From the NCBI GenBank assembly GCA_035048485.1, contig CM068587.1, forward strand, positions 49,436,496 to 49,500,495: a stretch of DNA of 64,000 bases, written 5' to 3'. Below are positions 25,885-37,859 of this stretch, in pieces (position 1 is the stretch's first letter; each line of letters begins with the position of its first letter). The stretch is from Pteria penguin (lineage: Eukaryota; Mollusca; Bivalvia; Pterioida; Pteriidae). The notes under the pieces are model-generated. The model made no database searches, had not been told where the DNA came from, and saw only the letters and a program-made list of their open reading frames with translations. Position numbers and translations under genes: made by a program.

Positions 25885-26590
25885 CTTCGTTCATACATCG
25901 CCACTATGAGAGGATCTCTAGATCCACGACTAGAGTTCCTTCATACATCGCCACTATGAGAGGATCTCTAGATCCACGTCTAGAGTTCCTTCATACGTCG
26001 CCACTCTGACAGGATCTCTAGATCCACGTCTAGAGATCGTTCATACATCGCCACTATGAGAGGTTGGTTGGTTGATTGGTGTTTTATGTCGCTTTCAACA
26101 ATATTTCAGTTATATCGCGACATGGAAGCAGGAGGTTACCAACCTCTTAAACATAGTGGCGCAACCCGGGAATCGAACCCGGATCGTCGGCGCCGCAAGC
26201 CAAGCGCTTAACCACTACACCACGCCTGCCCCTGCCACTATGAGAGGATCTCTAGATCCACGTCTAGAGTTCCTTCATACATCACCACTCTGACAGGATC
26301 TCTAGTTCCACGTCTAGAGATCGTTCATACATCGCCACTATGAGAGGATCTCTAGATCCACGTCTAGAGTTCCTTCATACATCACCACTATGAGAGGATC
26401 TCTTCAGATCCGCGTCTCACGTTCGCGAATTCTTCCGGATTTTTTTTTTAGATCCACGTCTACAGCGCGTTTAAACATCGCCCCTGTAAGGTTCCCTCTA
26501 CAGATCTACGTCTCAAGCTCGCGAATTCTTCCGGATCTCTTTAGATCCGCGTCTACAGCGCGTTCAAACATCGCCACTGTAAGGTTATCG
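25885..26590. repeat. 50-bp tandem array interrupted by a SINE
   Basis: Units start at 25891, 25941, 25991 and 26041 and resume after the SINE at about 26274, 26324 and 26374. The core is TTCATACATCGCCACTATGA followed by GAGGATCTCTAGATCCACG. Each unit contains a CTAGA-based palindrome. From 26400 the array decays into two longer units with CGCGAATTCTTCCGG. Confidence 0.92.
26064..26233 (-). mobile_element. SINE, family B, inserted in the 50-bp array
   Basis: A (TTGG)n start, body, B-box complement GGGAATCGAACCCGG and head complement. It is flanked by GCCACTATGAGAGG at 26050-26063 and 26234-26247, after which the array resumes in register. Confidence 0.9.
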
Positions 26591-28010
26591 ATAAGAGATA
26601 GAGATTTATATCCCAAATAACATCAAAGTATGAATCCAGATGCAATCTGCGGCACATGGTAAAGTAGATCTTTATGTAAATCTGCAGATAATTGTCTATT
26701 TATATTGTCTTTGCTTTGTGAAATTTTACAGCATCTTGAAGTTGATAGCTGCAATTTTAAGTAAGCTGTTTCGGTCCGTATAATTGCAGCGCTGTGTTTA
26801 TTTTGATGCCAGATTACAGCTTGTAGTATTAGCTGTACTGGCCACTAGACGCAAGGTGCTTCCTTGTCAGACCAGCACGTGATCGCAAGCTTGTCACATC
26901 GTTTCTATTTGATAATTTTACGATAGTGATTTCCTTAGGATTTGTTTGGTTACACTCTTCTGGGAAATATTCATAAGGAGGTAGGAAAGCATTACTATTA
27001 ACGTATTGACTTACAATGAGAAATTAATTGTTAAACCCAATTGTGTCTTTTGTTTTCCAATATGGGTAATTACCAGTGCATTCTATGTATAAATAAGTAT
27101 CTGATACGAAAATTAAATAAAAATACTCGAGAACTGTTGTTTTACAGCTTAACGTCGTACAAAAAAATGCAATGTACTAAATTTATAAGAAAAGGGGGGG
27201 GGGGGGCGGATGTGAAACTGGTAAGACACTTTCCTACTTGGCGCGAAGTGGGATCTAACCCAAACTTTACACAGATGAGATAGGCTACAGTGAGTTTGAT
27301 TTCAACGCCACGCTCTACCCTCACATTCCCCGAACACTCGTTTCGTTAAGTTTAGTTGGCGATTGTCTAACGTAGAAGGTGAGCAGATGTCACCGAGTTA
27401 TTTATATTGATATGGAATATGAAATAAGTTGTTGCAACAAACACGTGTAAGTAACAAATGGTAATGAAGTGTTTTATGAAATTAGATATAGTATAGATCA
27501 TGTGTGCGTAATATTAGCTTTTGACATACTGTCGTATAAAATCCATGATATTTTCATGTATGCTTTAATTATTGTAATCGATATATAAAGAAATTTTGAA
27601 GACTTCTGGGGAAGGGGAAGAAGCCGATGAATTTAAGAGGAATTGATTTCTGTTCAACTGAGCCAGGAATAGATTATGTATTTACTTAATGTCATTGGTC
27701 AGATTATTAATTGTTGTCATACTCGAAAACACAAGATTATTTGGATATTATATCATCCCATTACGGAGTAATTACCGAGTGTTCGATGATTCGTGAGTCC
27801 ACATTGTGTGTTTGACATTTACGAGATGTTTAGGTTCGTCACTTGCGAAGTATCGGTGTCATGGCGGTTTTGTCCGTCGTTCAGATAGGTAAGATGGAGT
27901 GATTATGCCACCCTGTCGTCAGATAATGATGTCGACATTTAAAAGAAGTTGTTTAAGTAACCTTATGAGATGTGAAATCGACTTATTAGAAAAGTATACC
28001 TGCTTGTTAA
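26591..28010. other. Unique sequence
   Basis: Holds a G run (27186-27196) and the candidate first exon at 27861. Nothing else is supportable. Confidence 0.4.
27861..27888 (+). CDS. Candidate first coding exon (MAVLSVVQI)
   Basis: An ATG with G at -3 and G at +4 opens a nine-codon frame, MAVLSVVQI, followed by one base and then the donor GTAAGA. The phase (1) matches the phase-1 acceptor of the exon at 43644, where the junction codon would be GAG. No TATA box is obvious in the preceding 60 bases. A 28-nt match to a good start, donor and phase can arise by chance in 43 kb of sequence, so this is only a candidate alternative 5' end of the + strand gene. Confidence 0.22.
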
Positions 28011-28014
28011 AATT

Positions 28015-28600
28015 CAATGTTGAAGTGTCATAGAGTTGTGTTGTCATAGAATCATGTCGACATGTCATATGATATGCTGACTTGTCATAGAATTATGTCG
28101 ATTTGTCCAATGATATGTTGAATTGTCATAGAAGCATGTCGACATGTCATATGATATACTGAGTTGTCATAGAATTATGTCGATTAGTCCAATGGTATTT
28201 TGAATTGTCATAGAATCATGTCGACATGTCATATGATATGCTGACTTGTCATAGAATTATGCCGATTTGTCCAATGATGTGTTGAATTGTCATGGAATCA
28301 TGTTGACATGTCATATGATATGCTGCGTTGTCATAGAATTATGCCGATTTGTCCAATGAGATGTTGCATTGCCATGGAATCATGTCGGCATGTCATATGA
28401 TATGCTGAGTTGTCATAGAATTATGCCGATTTGTCCAATGAGATGTTGCATTGCCATAGAATCATGTAGACATGTCATATGATATGCTGAGTTGTCATAG
28501 AATTATGCCGATTTGTCCAGTGAGATGTTGAATTGTCAGAATTACGAGGCCTTGTCAGACGATATGGTGAATTGTACGAAAATTATGTCGACATATTTAT
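28015..28600. repeat. 82-bp higher-order satellite, about 7 units
   Basis: CATGTCGACATG-type motifs recur at 28053, 28135, 28217, 28299, 28381 and 28463, exactly 82 bp apart. Each 82-bp unit is four 20-21 bp monomers of the form TATGTCGAYTTGTCATAGAA, distinguished by diagnostic variants (TGTCCAATG, TGTCATATG). Confidence 0.93.
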
Positions 28601-28754
28601 TCAAATAAATTGCAGAAATATGGTATTATAAATCAGGTTTTTGTTCAATAGAATGTTACTAACTCTCGGAATTCGGGATATATGTTGATGGGATTTTCTC
28701 CCTATAACTATTTATTAATTGTTAACGATACAATGACTGCATAAATCATGGGAG

Positions 28755-28989
28755 CGGGCGTAGCTCAGTGAGTTAGGTGCTTGGCTCGTGACCGAGAGGT
28801 TCCGGGTTCGTGACCCGCCGGTGACTCGTGGGTTGCCTTGTCATTCGGATGTGACAGTAAAAGCCGAGGTCCCGTAACTGCTTTGGGCCGTTGCACAGGT
28901 CTAAATTTCTGTGCATTGCACCAGATATGTATCGTCACCATACTGTTTCCGTAATCTCAGTGTGGCATAAAAATTAAACACACAAACCC
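28755..28989 (+). mobile_element. SINE, family A (GTAGCTCAGTGAG head)
   Basis: The head GCGTAGCTCAGTGAGTTAGG plus B-box CGGGTTCGTGACCCG looks strongly tRNA-like. It is followed by the central block (CATTCGGATGTGACAG). The tail is ACACACAAACC-like rather than AATC. Flanks AAATCATGGGAG and AAATCATAGGAG are a near-perfect 12-bp target duplication (28743-28754, 28990-29001). Confidence 0.8.
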
Positions 28990-29189
28990 AAATCATAGGA
29001 GTTTTACTCCGGTAAATTCCTCCAGAGGGAAGTCGATATATAAAAGTGTTTAGTTCAGTATTTTTATTTATTTATATGGAAATTTTTGATGCAATGAACT
29101 CGAGATTGATATATAATGCATCGGGTACGATTTGTACACAAAACATCAACATTTTACGATTTCACCAAAATAACAATTTACAAATATAA

Positions 29190-29400
29190 GAATCACTGGC
29201 TGGATTAGAACAGCGAACTACCGACTTCGTACTTAGACGCGCTGTCGTCCTAAGCACTCCGAGTGTATTTACACTCCTGAGGAAGTGGAATCCACGTGAC
29301 GTATCCGTATAGTAATCACAAGGTCTACAGTGTCAGCGACTGGGCCTGAACTCACGACCTCTCGCCCTCATACTGAGCGCACTATCATTTAAAGCACAAA
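29190..29400 (-). repeat. Two degenerate tRNA-like segments
   Basis: On the - strand, a B-box-like GGTCGTGAGTTCAGGCCC region and a second head-like block (GACAGCGCGTCTAAGTACGA) lie about 130 bp apart. Both are heavily decayed. Confidence 0.35.
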
Positions 29401-29984
29401 GAGTCTATTTTGGTCAGCGTTACTGTATTTGATGTCACTTACAATATTAATATATCCATGTCTGTGGGTTCGTAGAGAGGTTTCCTATTACATATATAGA
29501 TCCTTATTTAGCCAAATGCGATATTTATGGTCGTAAACGTAACGCTATAGGCTTTATGTGTTTCATACTTGAAAAGAACACCCAGAGATTGCCTATTTTA
29601 AGACTGCGTTCCTTAGCGTAGCAGATTCTAAAACAGCTTTTTATGCTTAAAAAATCCCGCGTGCCTTTATTAAAATTGTTGCAGAATAGAGTGTTTCTTG
29701 TGTAATTGAACATGCTATTTACGTTTAACCAATGCTGCTATATTGAGATTTATTGAAAGAAGGAGGTGTTAGAAAAATGCCTTTTACGTTTAATGATGTG
29801 AATTGAAATTATTTTCAGCTTGAGGATATTAATGTTGATTTGAAGAAAGTGCCAGGACGTTGACACAGAGATTTTTCTTATTTTCAACTCCCATCTTTTC
29901 TATCTTTTTTCTGTTTATTTTTAAGTGTTAATCCTGAATCCTGACTGGTGCCGACTTGACTTAATATTTAGAGTGTTCGATTCA

Positions 29985-30175
29985 AGATCCGACTGTCATG
30001 GGTTCCAGTTCTATTTAAGACTTTCATAACAGTTAAAATTGTTCTCCCGTACCTCGGTAGATCATGCACTGCCTCTGGTGGGCCCGATGCACGAGGTCAG
30101 ATTTATTAAGAAAAGTGCCATGGAAGTACCTCCACCGTGCATTTGAAATCCTCCATGATGTCATATGACATCATC
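29985..30175 (+). mobile_element. Highly degraded SINE, family A
   Basis: GTTCGATTCAAGATCCGAC and GGGTTCCAG head, then ATCATGCACTGCCTCTGGTG, GGGCCCGATGCACGAGGTCA and a residual 3' part. Confidence 0.45.
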
Positions 30176-30199
30176 TCATGACGGCAATCAGGTATCTAT

Positions 30200-33100
30200 A
30201 AATCAATTTCATTTCGATGCTGGACTTAACCCCCTTTTCTGGTTACACATGATTAAATACCCACTAGATAAGATTTGTGTAAACAGATAAGTATAAAAGG
30301 TCATAGAGAAAATACTCTAACGATAAATGATATCTGTTTCTTTAAAAATATTGTTGATCTATAATCATTTATAAATGAAACTTGACGATCGAACTAATTT
30401 CAGAAACTTCCAAATCACCATACTGCTACGTCAAGTGCATTATGCACTAGTACATGTTCTAGTATATATGAACACCGATAAAATAAGTGACTAGTGTTGT
30501 CATATAAGCTGTTGCCATGTCATTCTTTGCACGTTAAGGTGGTGGTACCCGCTGCTTGATATGAATGAATCTGAGCGGTGGATGCGTTAGATGGCGCTAG
30601 AGGGGATGAAAGTCGACACAGAGTGGGTCGTTTGACGTACGGCGTTCTGGCAGCGTTCTGACTGTGAGATTCCATACGGGCTATTTATATTAAGCAGAAT
30701 AAATATAAATAGTAACTTTACAATGTATATCTATATTGTACACAACATTCCGATAAGATTATCTCGACGGCTGGAGGATTATAAAATAAGCCATACCACC
30801 TGATTATCTGTTTTCCTAATGATTCTGATAATTTGCTAAGCAGGCTGCAGAATTCCACAAAAATTCTGGTTTCATTTGTTTGAATGTTTTGTGCTGGTGA
30901 ACATTATTTCAGTAATGTATGGCGGCACCTGTTTGGCACAGCACAGCCTACAGTACGATTCTAACCTTAAAATCTCTGAAACACTACCAATGTTTCGCGC
31001 ATGCGCACTGGAGGTCTCTTTGAAAATTTTAAGATTCGCAGTCTCTTTAAGCTTGTCTATTTAGATATTTTGTAATACTTCACTTGCGTTTGGATAACTG
31101 GAGATAGAGAAAAAAAGTTCTGCATTCTGAGTTTGTGTCATTTTTTGTTTAATATTTATACTTTGCATAGCGTTGATTGCGATGCATGATATGTTTTCAA
31201 TCTTTTGTTATTTTTGTTACAAATAGAGGAAATGCGAGCTATAATGCTCTTTGCATTAATCGCATGACAGTATTTCTCGACAGTTTACATCCGGCAGATG
31301 GATGATATCTTTTCGCGGGTAACCCTAGACACTTTGTGAACCATTTCCTTGTCCAGCTTTAAAGTTTCCGAATAAATTGACTCGATACGATTCCTACTGA
31401 GAAAATTAACAGCTTTTTGTTGTTTTTGTTATCCTTTCGAGCATTTCGCTTTTGTTTGTGTAGTTTGAGGGTTTTACTTCAGCAAAGGCAATTCTAGGCT
31501 TTGCTTATGCACAGTCGATTCTATGCCTTGATTGTACGTGCGGTGAGTAGGGTGGGTTTGTTGGGCGTTTTTCTCTTTGGGGGGGGGGGGGGGTGTTACA
31601 TTATATTATATTTTATAATATATATAATAACGAATCGATTATGTTATCAGTTCAAGATTATATAAAGCAAACTAAACGATTTTCATAGATCTATAACAGC
31701 GTATTAAAGCCAGTTAAAGTTATCGTACCAGAATTCCCTCCCTCCCTCCCTCTCTCTCTCTCTCTCTTGTAGTAAGATGTGTTATCATTTTAATTCATTA
31801 TTACTATATAATATTATACATGTATGTTCAAAAACTTGCACTTAATATGTTGTACATATGTTATAAGTTGCCATCTTGACAACTATATGTTGTATATGAT
31901 AAGAAGAAGGCTATTGTAATGTTGTAATAACTTTTGCCTAATCTATGTTTAAACTAATTATATTTTATTGTTTGCATGATGGCATCACTGGAAATATACC
32001 ATACTAACAGTTGAAAATATCGCATGGAATTTCGTAAACCGAAGTGAAAAGAACGAATTGCTATTTGTAAATTTCGACGTTTCTAATGTGTGTTTGGGGG
32101 ATTTTCATTAAACTTAGTGCGTATGTTTAATTCTTATGCTGTCATGTTCTAATTTTTTTCATGTATCAAAGCATCCGCAACCATTACTATGCTGTATATC
32201 ATGATATAAAAATATTGAAAAATATATTCACAATGATGTAAATAAGAGTTTTACTGCTGTGATTTTCATGGTGTATGATTAAAGTATGTTTGTAAATAAC
32301 ATGATACAAGCAAATGCCCTCTTCCATTCTCTTTTACAAAGGTTTATTGTTATGATTGTACCTTCTTTATATCATGCGGGAAATGGAATGCTTAAAACAT
32401 TTCACGAAATACTATGTAAAATTCGAAGCGGACGCGTATCTCGGAAGTCCCGTATTATCTTTTCCCCATCGTGAAATTTAACGATAGGCTAGAAAGGCAT
32501 TACATGTGCTTTCAGTTACCGCTCTACGTCGACGTCCAATGTAAAATACGAAAATAACTAAAGTAATGTCACAGTCACTCATTACAACATACCTTGATGG
32601 ACGTTTTAGAAATAAGAGGTGAGACAAGGTGCCCGGATCGAGTAATAGTTTCCTGTTTGGATGGCCGTACGGTCATAAAGAGCTTTATGACGGTCCGACA
32701 GACTTCATATTATTAAATGAATCCTCTTTGAGCAGGAGGTTGCTGGTGCGAATCCTGTCGAGCGGTTTTGTTTTAATGAATTTACACATATGGTGGTTTT
32801 ATCGTTAAAATGAAGACTGTGTCAAATCAGATCTGGTTGTAAAAAGGTGTGTAACTGCTAATAGTTTGAACACTTGACCGACAGGTGTCGCCACAGAAGA
32901 AAAATTTGAAAGCGTCGTCTTGATGTTATTGAAGAATATTATACAGTGTTGATATGAACTGAAACATTTGGAAAATTATTAATTATATATTTTGTATAAA
33001 AGTATGGGGTATTGCAATGACCATGCCAAATTATTTTGTTGTCTCAAGGCGCCATTATGATCCGAATAGGATATTCTGTTTTGATAAAGAAAACACCTCT

Positions 33101-33285
33101 TATGCATTGCTGTATAAAACTATGTCAGAATTCTACATATACATATTTACTGACTACTTTAGACACAAAAAGCAGTATGACCATCGGAGCAATTCTAACC
33201 TCTTTTTGTAAAATTTTCATCCTTTTTTATCTTTTTATCAAAAGGGGATATTATCCTCAGTTACCCTTTTTGAATCTGCCTATTA
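30200..33285. other. Mostly unique AT-rich sequence
   Basis: G run at 31580-31594, (CCCT)n/(CT)n at 31736-31767, and a hairpin motif near 32630. No gene supported. Confidence 0.45.
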
Positions 33286-33289
33286 TTTA

Positions 33290-33464
33290 CAGTTGATTTT
33301 CATTAAATCGAACACGATTATCTCGAATTTCCCGTTAACTCGAACTACTTTTTAAGTCCTGATTCCGATTTCTGAATATTAATTTACATTCCTAACTCGA
33401 ACGCTGCTTTACTCGAACTGTTTACACATGATCACTCCGAGTTCGAGATATCGAGAGTCGACTG
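33290..33464. mobile_element. 175-bp MITE with TA target duplication
   Basis: It starts CAGTTGATTTTCATTAAATC, ends with the approximate inverse of this (GATATCGAGAGTCGACTG), and is flanked by TA at 33288-33289 and 33465-33466. TCGAAC motifs recur internally. The TA duplication and CAGT ends fit a Tc1/mariner-pogo-like non-autonomous element. Confidence 0.75.
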
Positions 33465-33984
33465 TATAATAGCATCCTATAAACCGCCTCCAAAAGTCAG
33501 AATCAATCAACTAGTGATAATGTAATTATGTTCTTTTCACGACACACTATTGCAGCAGCACAGAGTGTCATTCTGTGGGACGATAATCATCAAGTCTTTA
33601 TGTTATTCTGGATTGTCAATTATCTCGCACTGACAGCAGACTGCATTCATTGAATTATAGGATCATTTTAGGACAATTAATGCTAAGACCACTAGAGAAT
33701 CCGGATAAAGCTGTGTTAAAATTTCCACATATCCCACGAAGAATTGCACTTTTGGTTTTACCAGATTTGATCGTTTAAAAATAGCAAGACTCGATGTCTT
33801 AGCTGTGATCAGTCTTAAACTACCATATTGATAATGTTGAGGATTTCAAATGAATGAAATTAGGCATATGTTATTATTTTAACTTGACACTTGATGTATT
33901 TACGAAATGAATATTCAGTTTTGGGTCTGTAAAATTCGTCTCTTGGTCGATTTATATTTTGCATTAGATAGTCCTATATTCCCT

Positions 33985-34420
33985 GTTCTTGTTCGTTTTC
34001 TGCAGATGTTTTAGTCTGTTCACTATTTTGGTTTGTTTTGTCATAATTTGGTTCTCGGTAATTGGTTTGTTCTCTGTATATATTAGTCTGTTCTCTCTTT
34101 TGGTTTGCTCTGTCCTTGTTTTGTTCCCGGTTATCGGTTTGTTCTCAATAAATATTGGTTTGTTCTCTAGTTTCGGTTTGCTGTCATTATTTTGTTCTAG
34201 ATTATTGGTTCACTCTCTGTAGATATTGTTCTGTTCTCTAATTTTACTTTTCTCCGGCATTATTTCGTTTCTCTGTTTATATTGGTGTAATCTTTAGGTT
34301 TGGCTTGCTCTGTCATTTTTTTGTTCTCGGTTATTGGTTCGATCTCTGTAGATATTGATTTCTTCTTTTTTCTTAGTTTGTTTGGTTCTCTTTTCTTGGT
34401 TCGTTTTCTTGTATTATTAA
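33985..34420. repeat. T-rich tandem array, about 72-bp unit
   Basis: Units of the form TTCTCGGTTATTGGTTTGTT, CTCTGTAGATATTGG and TTTGTTCTCTAG repeat five to six times. The frames at 33989-34222 and 34300-34650 read as hydrophobic repeats (VIGLFSVYISLFSLL) that mimic membrane helices but come from the array. Confidence 0.8.
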
Positions 34421-35434
34421 ATAATTTTTACATGTTCTCATCTTACTATTTGCTTTTCCTGCCCTTATTGCCACTACATTTGTCCGTGATATATAATTTG
34501 CTTTCCTTTGACAAGATTCTGCTCTCTTTAGCAGTTATTTTCTTCTACTTCTGTTTGTATTTTCCCTCTGATATTGGTATCCTCTCAGTTTTATTTGTCT
34601 GCCCTGCACTATTATACATATATATTGGTGTGTGCAATGTGTCTGTATAATCCGTAACTGTAACTGTTTGATGAATGTTTAATCGTTAGTCAGAATAATC
34701 AATGACGACTCTTCATTCTTAATAAGAAAAATTTAACACCATCCTAAGAACAAACTGTGTACTTGACATGCATACATGCAAATAAATCGGTTAACATGCA
34801 GATCTGGCATGTTGCGTTTCTCTTGCATTAACGGCAAGGATATTCAGGTCTTGTAGTATACGGAATCAAACCGTTACCTGACTCTACCGAGTACGGATCA
34901 CTTCTGGCTTGATTTTGGTCGGAATTGCGTAGCAATTCCAGACCCTAGTCGTTACAATAAGCTGTGGAGAATGCGTGGAACGCAGAAAATACCTCCTCAT
35001 GTATAAATAGTGTGTCGATATTTAGAAAAAGCGTGATTAGATTTACTTTCAGTACTTATAATTCATATTGTACGAGTCAATACAAGATAAGTTTGATCAG
35101 ATGAGAAAATAGATGTGCCGTTATTCCATCGATTTAGACGAGTTATATTCATGCGCTGGAGGACATGCAGTCTTTCCGAATACTCGACGGAAAGTCCCGA
35201 AAAAGTACGATTGACATTATTGTGTAGCTGTGCCGTAATTTAAGAAGTACACTACTAGTCCGTACTAGTATCCGTTGTATTATAATTAATAAAAGTATCG
35301 CTTCTTTTTATAGCAGTGGAATTCGAAGTACTCTACAATCTTCTCGTCACAACGATAAACAAACGTCTCGGTAGTTGTTGATATGTAATGCTACTAAAAA
35401 TAGCCAGTTATTTATAGATCTCCACGTGTAAACG

Positions 35435-35607
35435 GGGGCAGGCTTGGTGTAGTGGTTAAGCGCTTGGCTTGCGGCGCCGACGATCCGGGTTCGATTCCCG
35501 GGTTTCGCCACTATGTTTAAGAGGTTGGTAACCTCCTGCTTCCATGTCGCGATATAACTGAAATATTGTTGAAAGCGACGTAAAACACAAATCAACCAAC
35601 CAACCAA
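35435..35607 (+). mobile_element. Full-length SINE, family B
   Basis: Head GGCTTGGTGTAGTGGTTAAG (A-box), B-box GGGTTCGATTCCC, body CTATGTTTAAGAGGTTGG and tail (AACC)n. Perfect 13-bp target duplication CCACGTGTAAACG at 35422-35434 and 35608-35620. Confidence 0.93.
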
Positions 35608-36183
35608 CCACGTGTAAACGTGGTTTTCCCCAAATGTACATGTACAGCGGGAGACTGTCCAGATTGTTAATTTCACACTACTGTCAATATAAAAAGTGAT
35701 GAGAGAATGAGATAACTATATAGTACGAGACGGAGACGTACAGGGGTGTACAGGGGCGAAGCCGTTGTTTATATGAAAACGAGCACCTGTGCGCAGACCG
35801 TGTTTTTGTCAATACTGATCCTAAACACTACACGCTTGGTGTGTGATCTCTTGGTGGATCATGACTTTATTACCTTTGATGTACTTGACCATGCAATTCC
35901 GACCTTGAGGACTTTCAAGTCCTTTCATTTATCTAAGACTTTCGATTTTACAAAACACTTCGTTAATATGTTTCTTTTAAGTGGTATCTTTTTCGTTTTT
36001 TTTTTTTTGCATAAAAACATAATTTTGTTTTGGTTGTAATGATTTGAGGTCAGAACGAGGAGGGAACATACAGCGTTTGGCCCGTCAGTCCGTCCTTCCG
36101 TAACAGTTCTTTTTGCTTTTGTGAATTCTGAATTTCTCTTTCTGCAATTTTTGTTTAGCATACATGCTCAGATACCAAGTCTT

Positions 36184-36378
36184 TTTATTATCCCCGAATC
36201 GGAGATTTGGGGCATATATTAGATTTATCATTGGTCATAACATGTGGACAGCACGAGAATGGGCTCAATTTCGTTTGACAATACCTTATTGTTTCACCTT
36301 AACTGTGATCTTTGACCAATTGACCTTTTGATATAACATTGCCGTCCGGGGCATCAGTGTTACACAAATATCTTCTCG
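36184..36378. mobile_element. ATGCCCC-type repeat, second copy
   Basis: Starts TTATCCCCGAATCGGAGATT followed by TGGGGCATAT and ends GCCGTCCGGGGCATCAGTGT. The interior is shortened relative to the copy at 21.2 kb. Confidence 0.55.
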
Positions 36379-36479
36379 TTACTTCGAACATATTTTCCCA
36401 TATTCCATATTTCTGTTTCACTGTCACGGTATCTATATGTAATATTTTCTGTTATAACACGGAGTTTTCCAGTTCGTCG

Positions 36480-36788
36480 ACGTCACTGCTTCCAGAATCT
36501 TATTATCTGTTTCTCATTGTGTTTCTATCAGAATGTCTTTATATTAATGTTACTTTGTATCATTATTGTATTTACAAACATATGAATTCTTTGATTGTTC
36601 GACTTCAAACATTATCGTGAACTTTACATTGTTTTGTGATCTCGCCCATTCAAGGATTGGATATGTTAATCAGAGTCTGGCTTTGTGCTTGTATAGCAAA
36701 GGCAGGAAACAACACAACAAATATTATACACCCGCCATGTTTGATGTCCCGGATGACTATTCAACGTCACTGCTTCCAGAATCTTATT
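36480..36788. repeat. 25-bp direct repeat 284 bp apart
   Basis: An identical 25-bp block starting ACGTCACTGCTTCCAGAATC occurs at 36480-36504 and 36764-36788. Confidence 0.7.
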
Positions 36789-37639
36789 GTGTTACATGTT
36801 TGCGTTTTGATGTTACTAATCTTGCTATGATATGTTAGTCTTGATGCCATTATCAGTCAGTGGCGAAGATCGATCTATTAATCTGAAAAGATACTGTGTG
36901 CGCTTCCAAGCTCTAACATGGCAGTAAGTCTTCTGTTATACCGTACTGTACAGGATTACTCGAGTGATAATTAGCGCGCATTTATGCGAATGCTCTATCA
37001 CGTTGTCTGTCTGTCGGTCTGTCAACACTTTGGTTGTGATGTGATATGTCAAGAGCATTTCATTCTGATTGTTTCATGTAAAGATGATGGATAGATCCAA
37101 ACCATAAGTCTGAAAATCATGAAACCAGAGGACATGCAAAATCAGTGACAATGAAAACCAAGTGGAAAATAACAAAATATGTCTACTTGGAGAGCATATG
37201 TGAACCCCTATGATGGAGTGAGATCAGGTGCCCGGGGAGAGTGAGCTTCTCCTGCTTGCTAGCAACACCCGTCACATATACCCAGTAGAAAGAGTCAAAT
37301 CGTGTAAATTCCACGAACAGGAGCAGAATGCTGAATAGATTTCGGATTCATAGGTCAAGGTCACACACACACCTGCGCACCTTTCGTGACTTTGTCAGTT
37401 TTCTAGTTAGTATCTTCCCTGTCGTAGAAAATACTGGTGAATTGAATATGAAGTTATCCTATACAATATGAAGCGAAACAAAATCTAAATATTTCTAGTA
37501 TGTTTTCTGCATGTTTTGTGCATTTAGGCAGTTGCAGCGATATTATTGGTACATTGTTATAAATGCCACAGTTACATAACACAGATGACGCATTTTACAT
37601 GTCCTCTTTCAGTTTCTTTTCAGTTTTACTTTCATTTCA

Positions 37640-37850
37640 TAAAATGGAATTGACAGATCAATGGTCTATATTTGTTTTGTGTATGTTTGTTTTGGTCTCT
37701 CTTTCTGTTAATTTGTCGTCACAATTTGATTTTTTGCACAAATGATATCTTTTCTATTGAGGTCAAGGTCAGTGACCTTGTTATCTTAACCTTCACCCTA
37801 AAACAGTTACCGGTAAGGGCATAATGCTCGACACACATAATATCTTTGTG
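37640..37850. mobile_element. ATGCCCC-type repeat, relic
   Basis: TTTTGGTCTCTCTTTCTG, GTCAAGGTCAGTGACCTTG and the end block GGTAAGGGCATAATGCTCGA resemble the 21.2 kb element with decayed termini. Confidence 0.4.
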
Positions 37851-37859
37851 CTATCTAGC

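Noticed and set aside
28755..28835. Possible intact tRNA gene (GCGTAGCTCAGTGAGTTAGG head)
   Set aside because: It continues into the SINE central domain and is flanked by a target duplication, so it is a SINE head.
33989..34650. Hydrophobic frames resembling multi-pass membrane proteins
   Set aside because: Mostly a translation of the 72-bp T-rich tandem repeat and adjoining T-rich sequence. The frame breaks between units.
36918..36929. ATG GCA followed by a GTAAGT donor
   Set aside because: Only two codons, and phase 0 does not fit the phase-1 acceptor at 43644.
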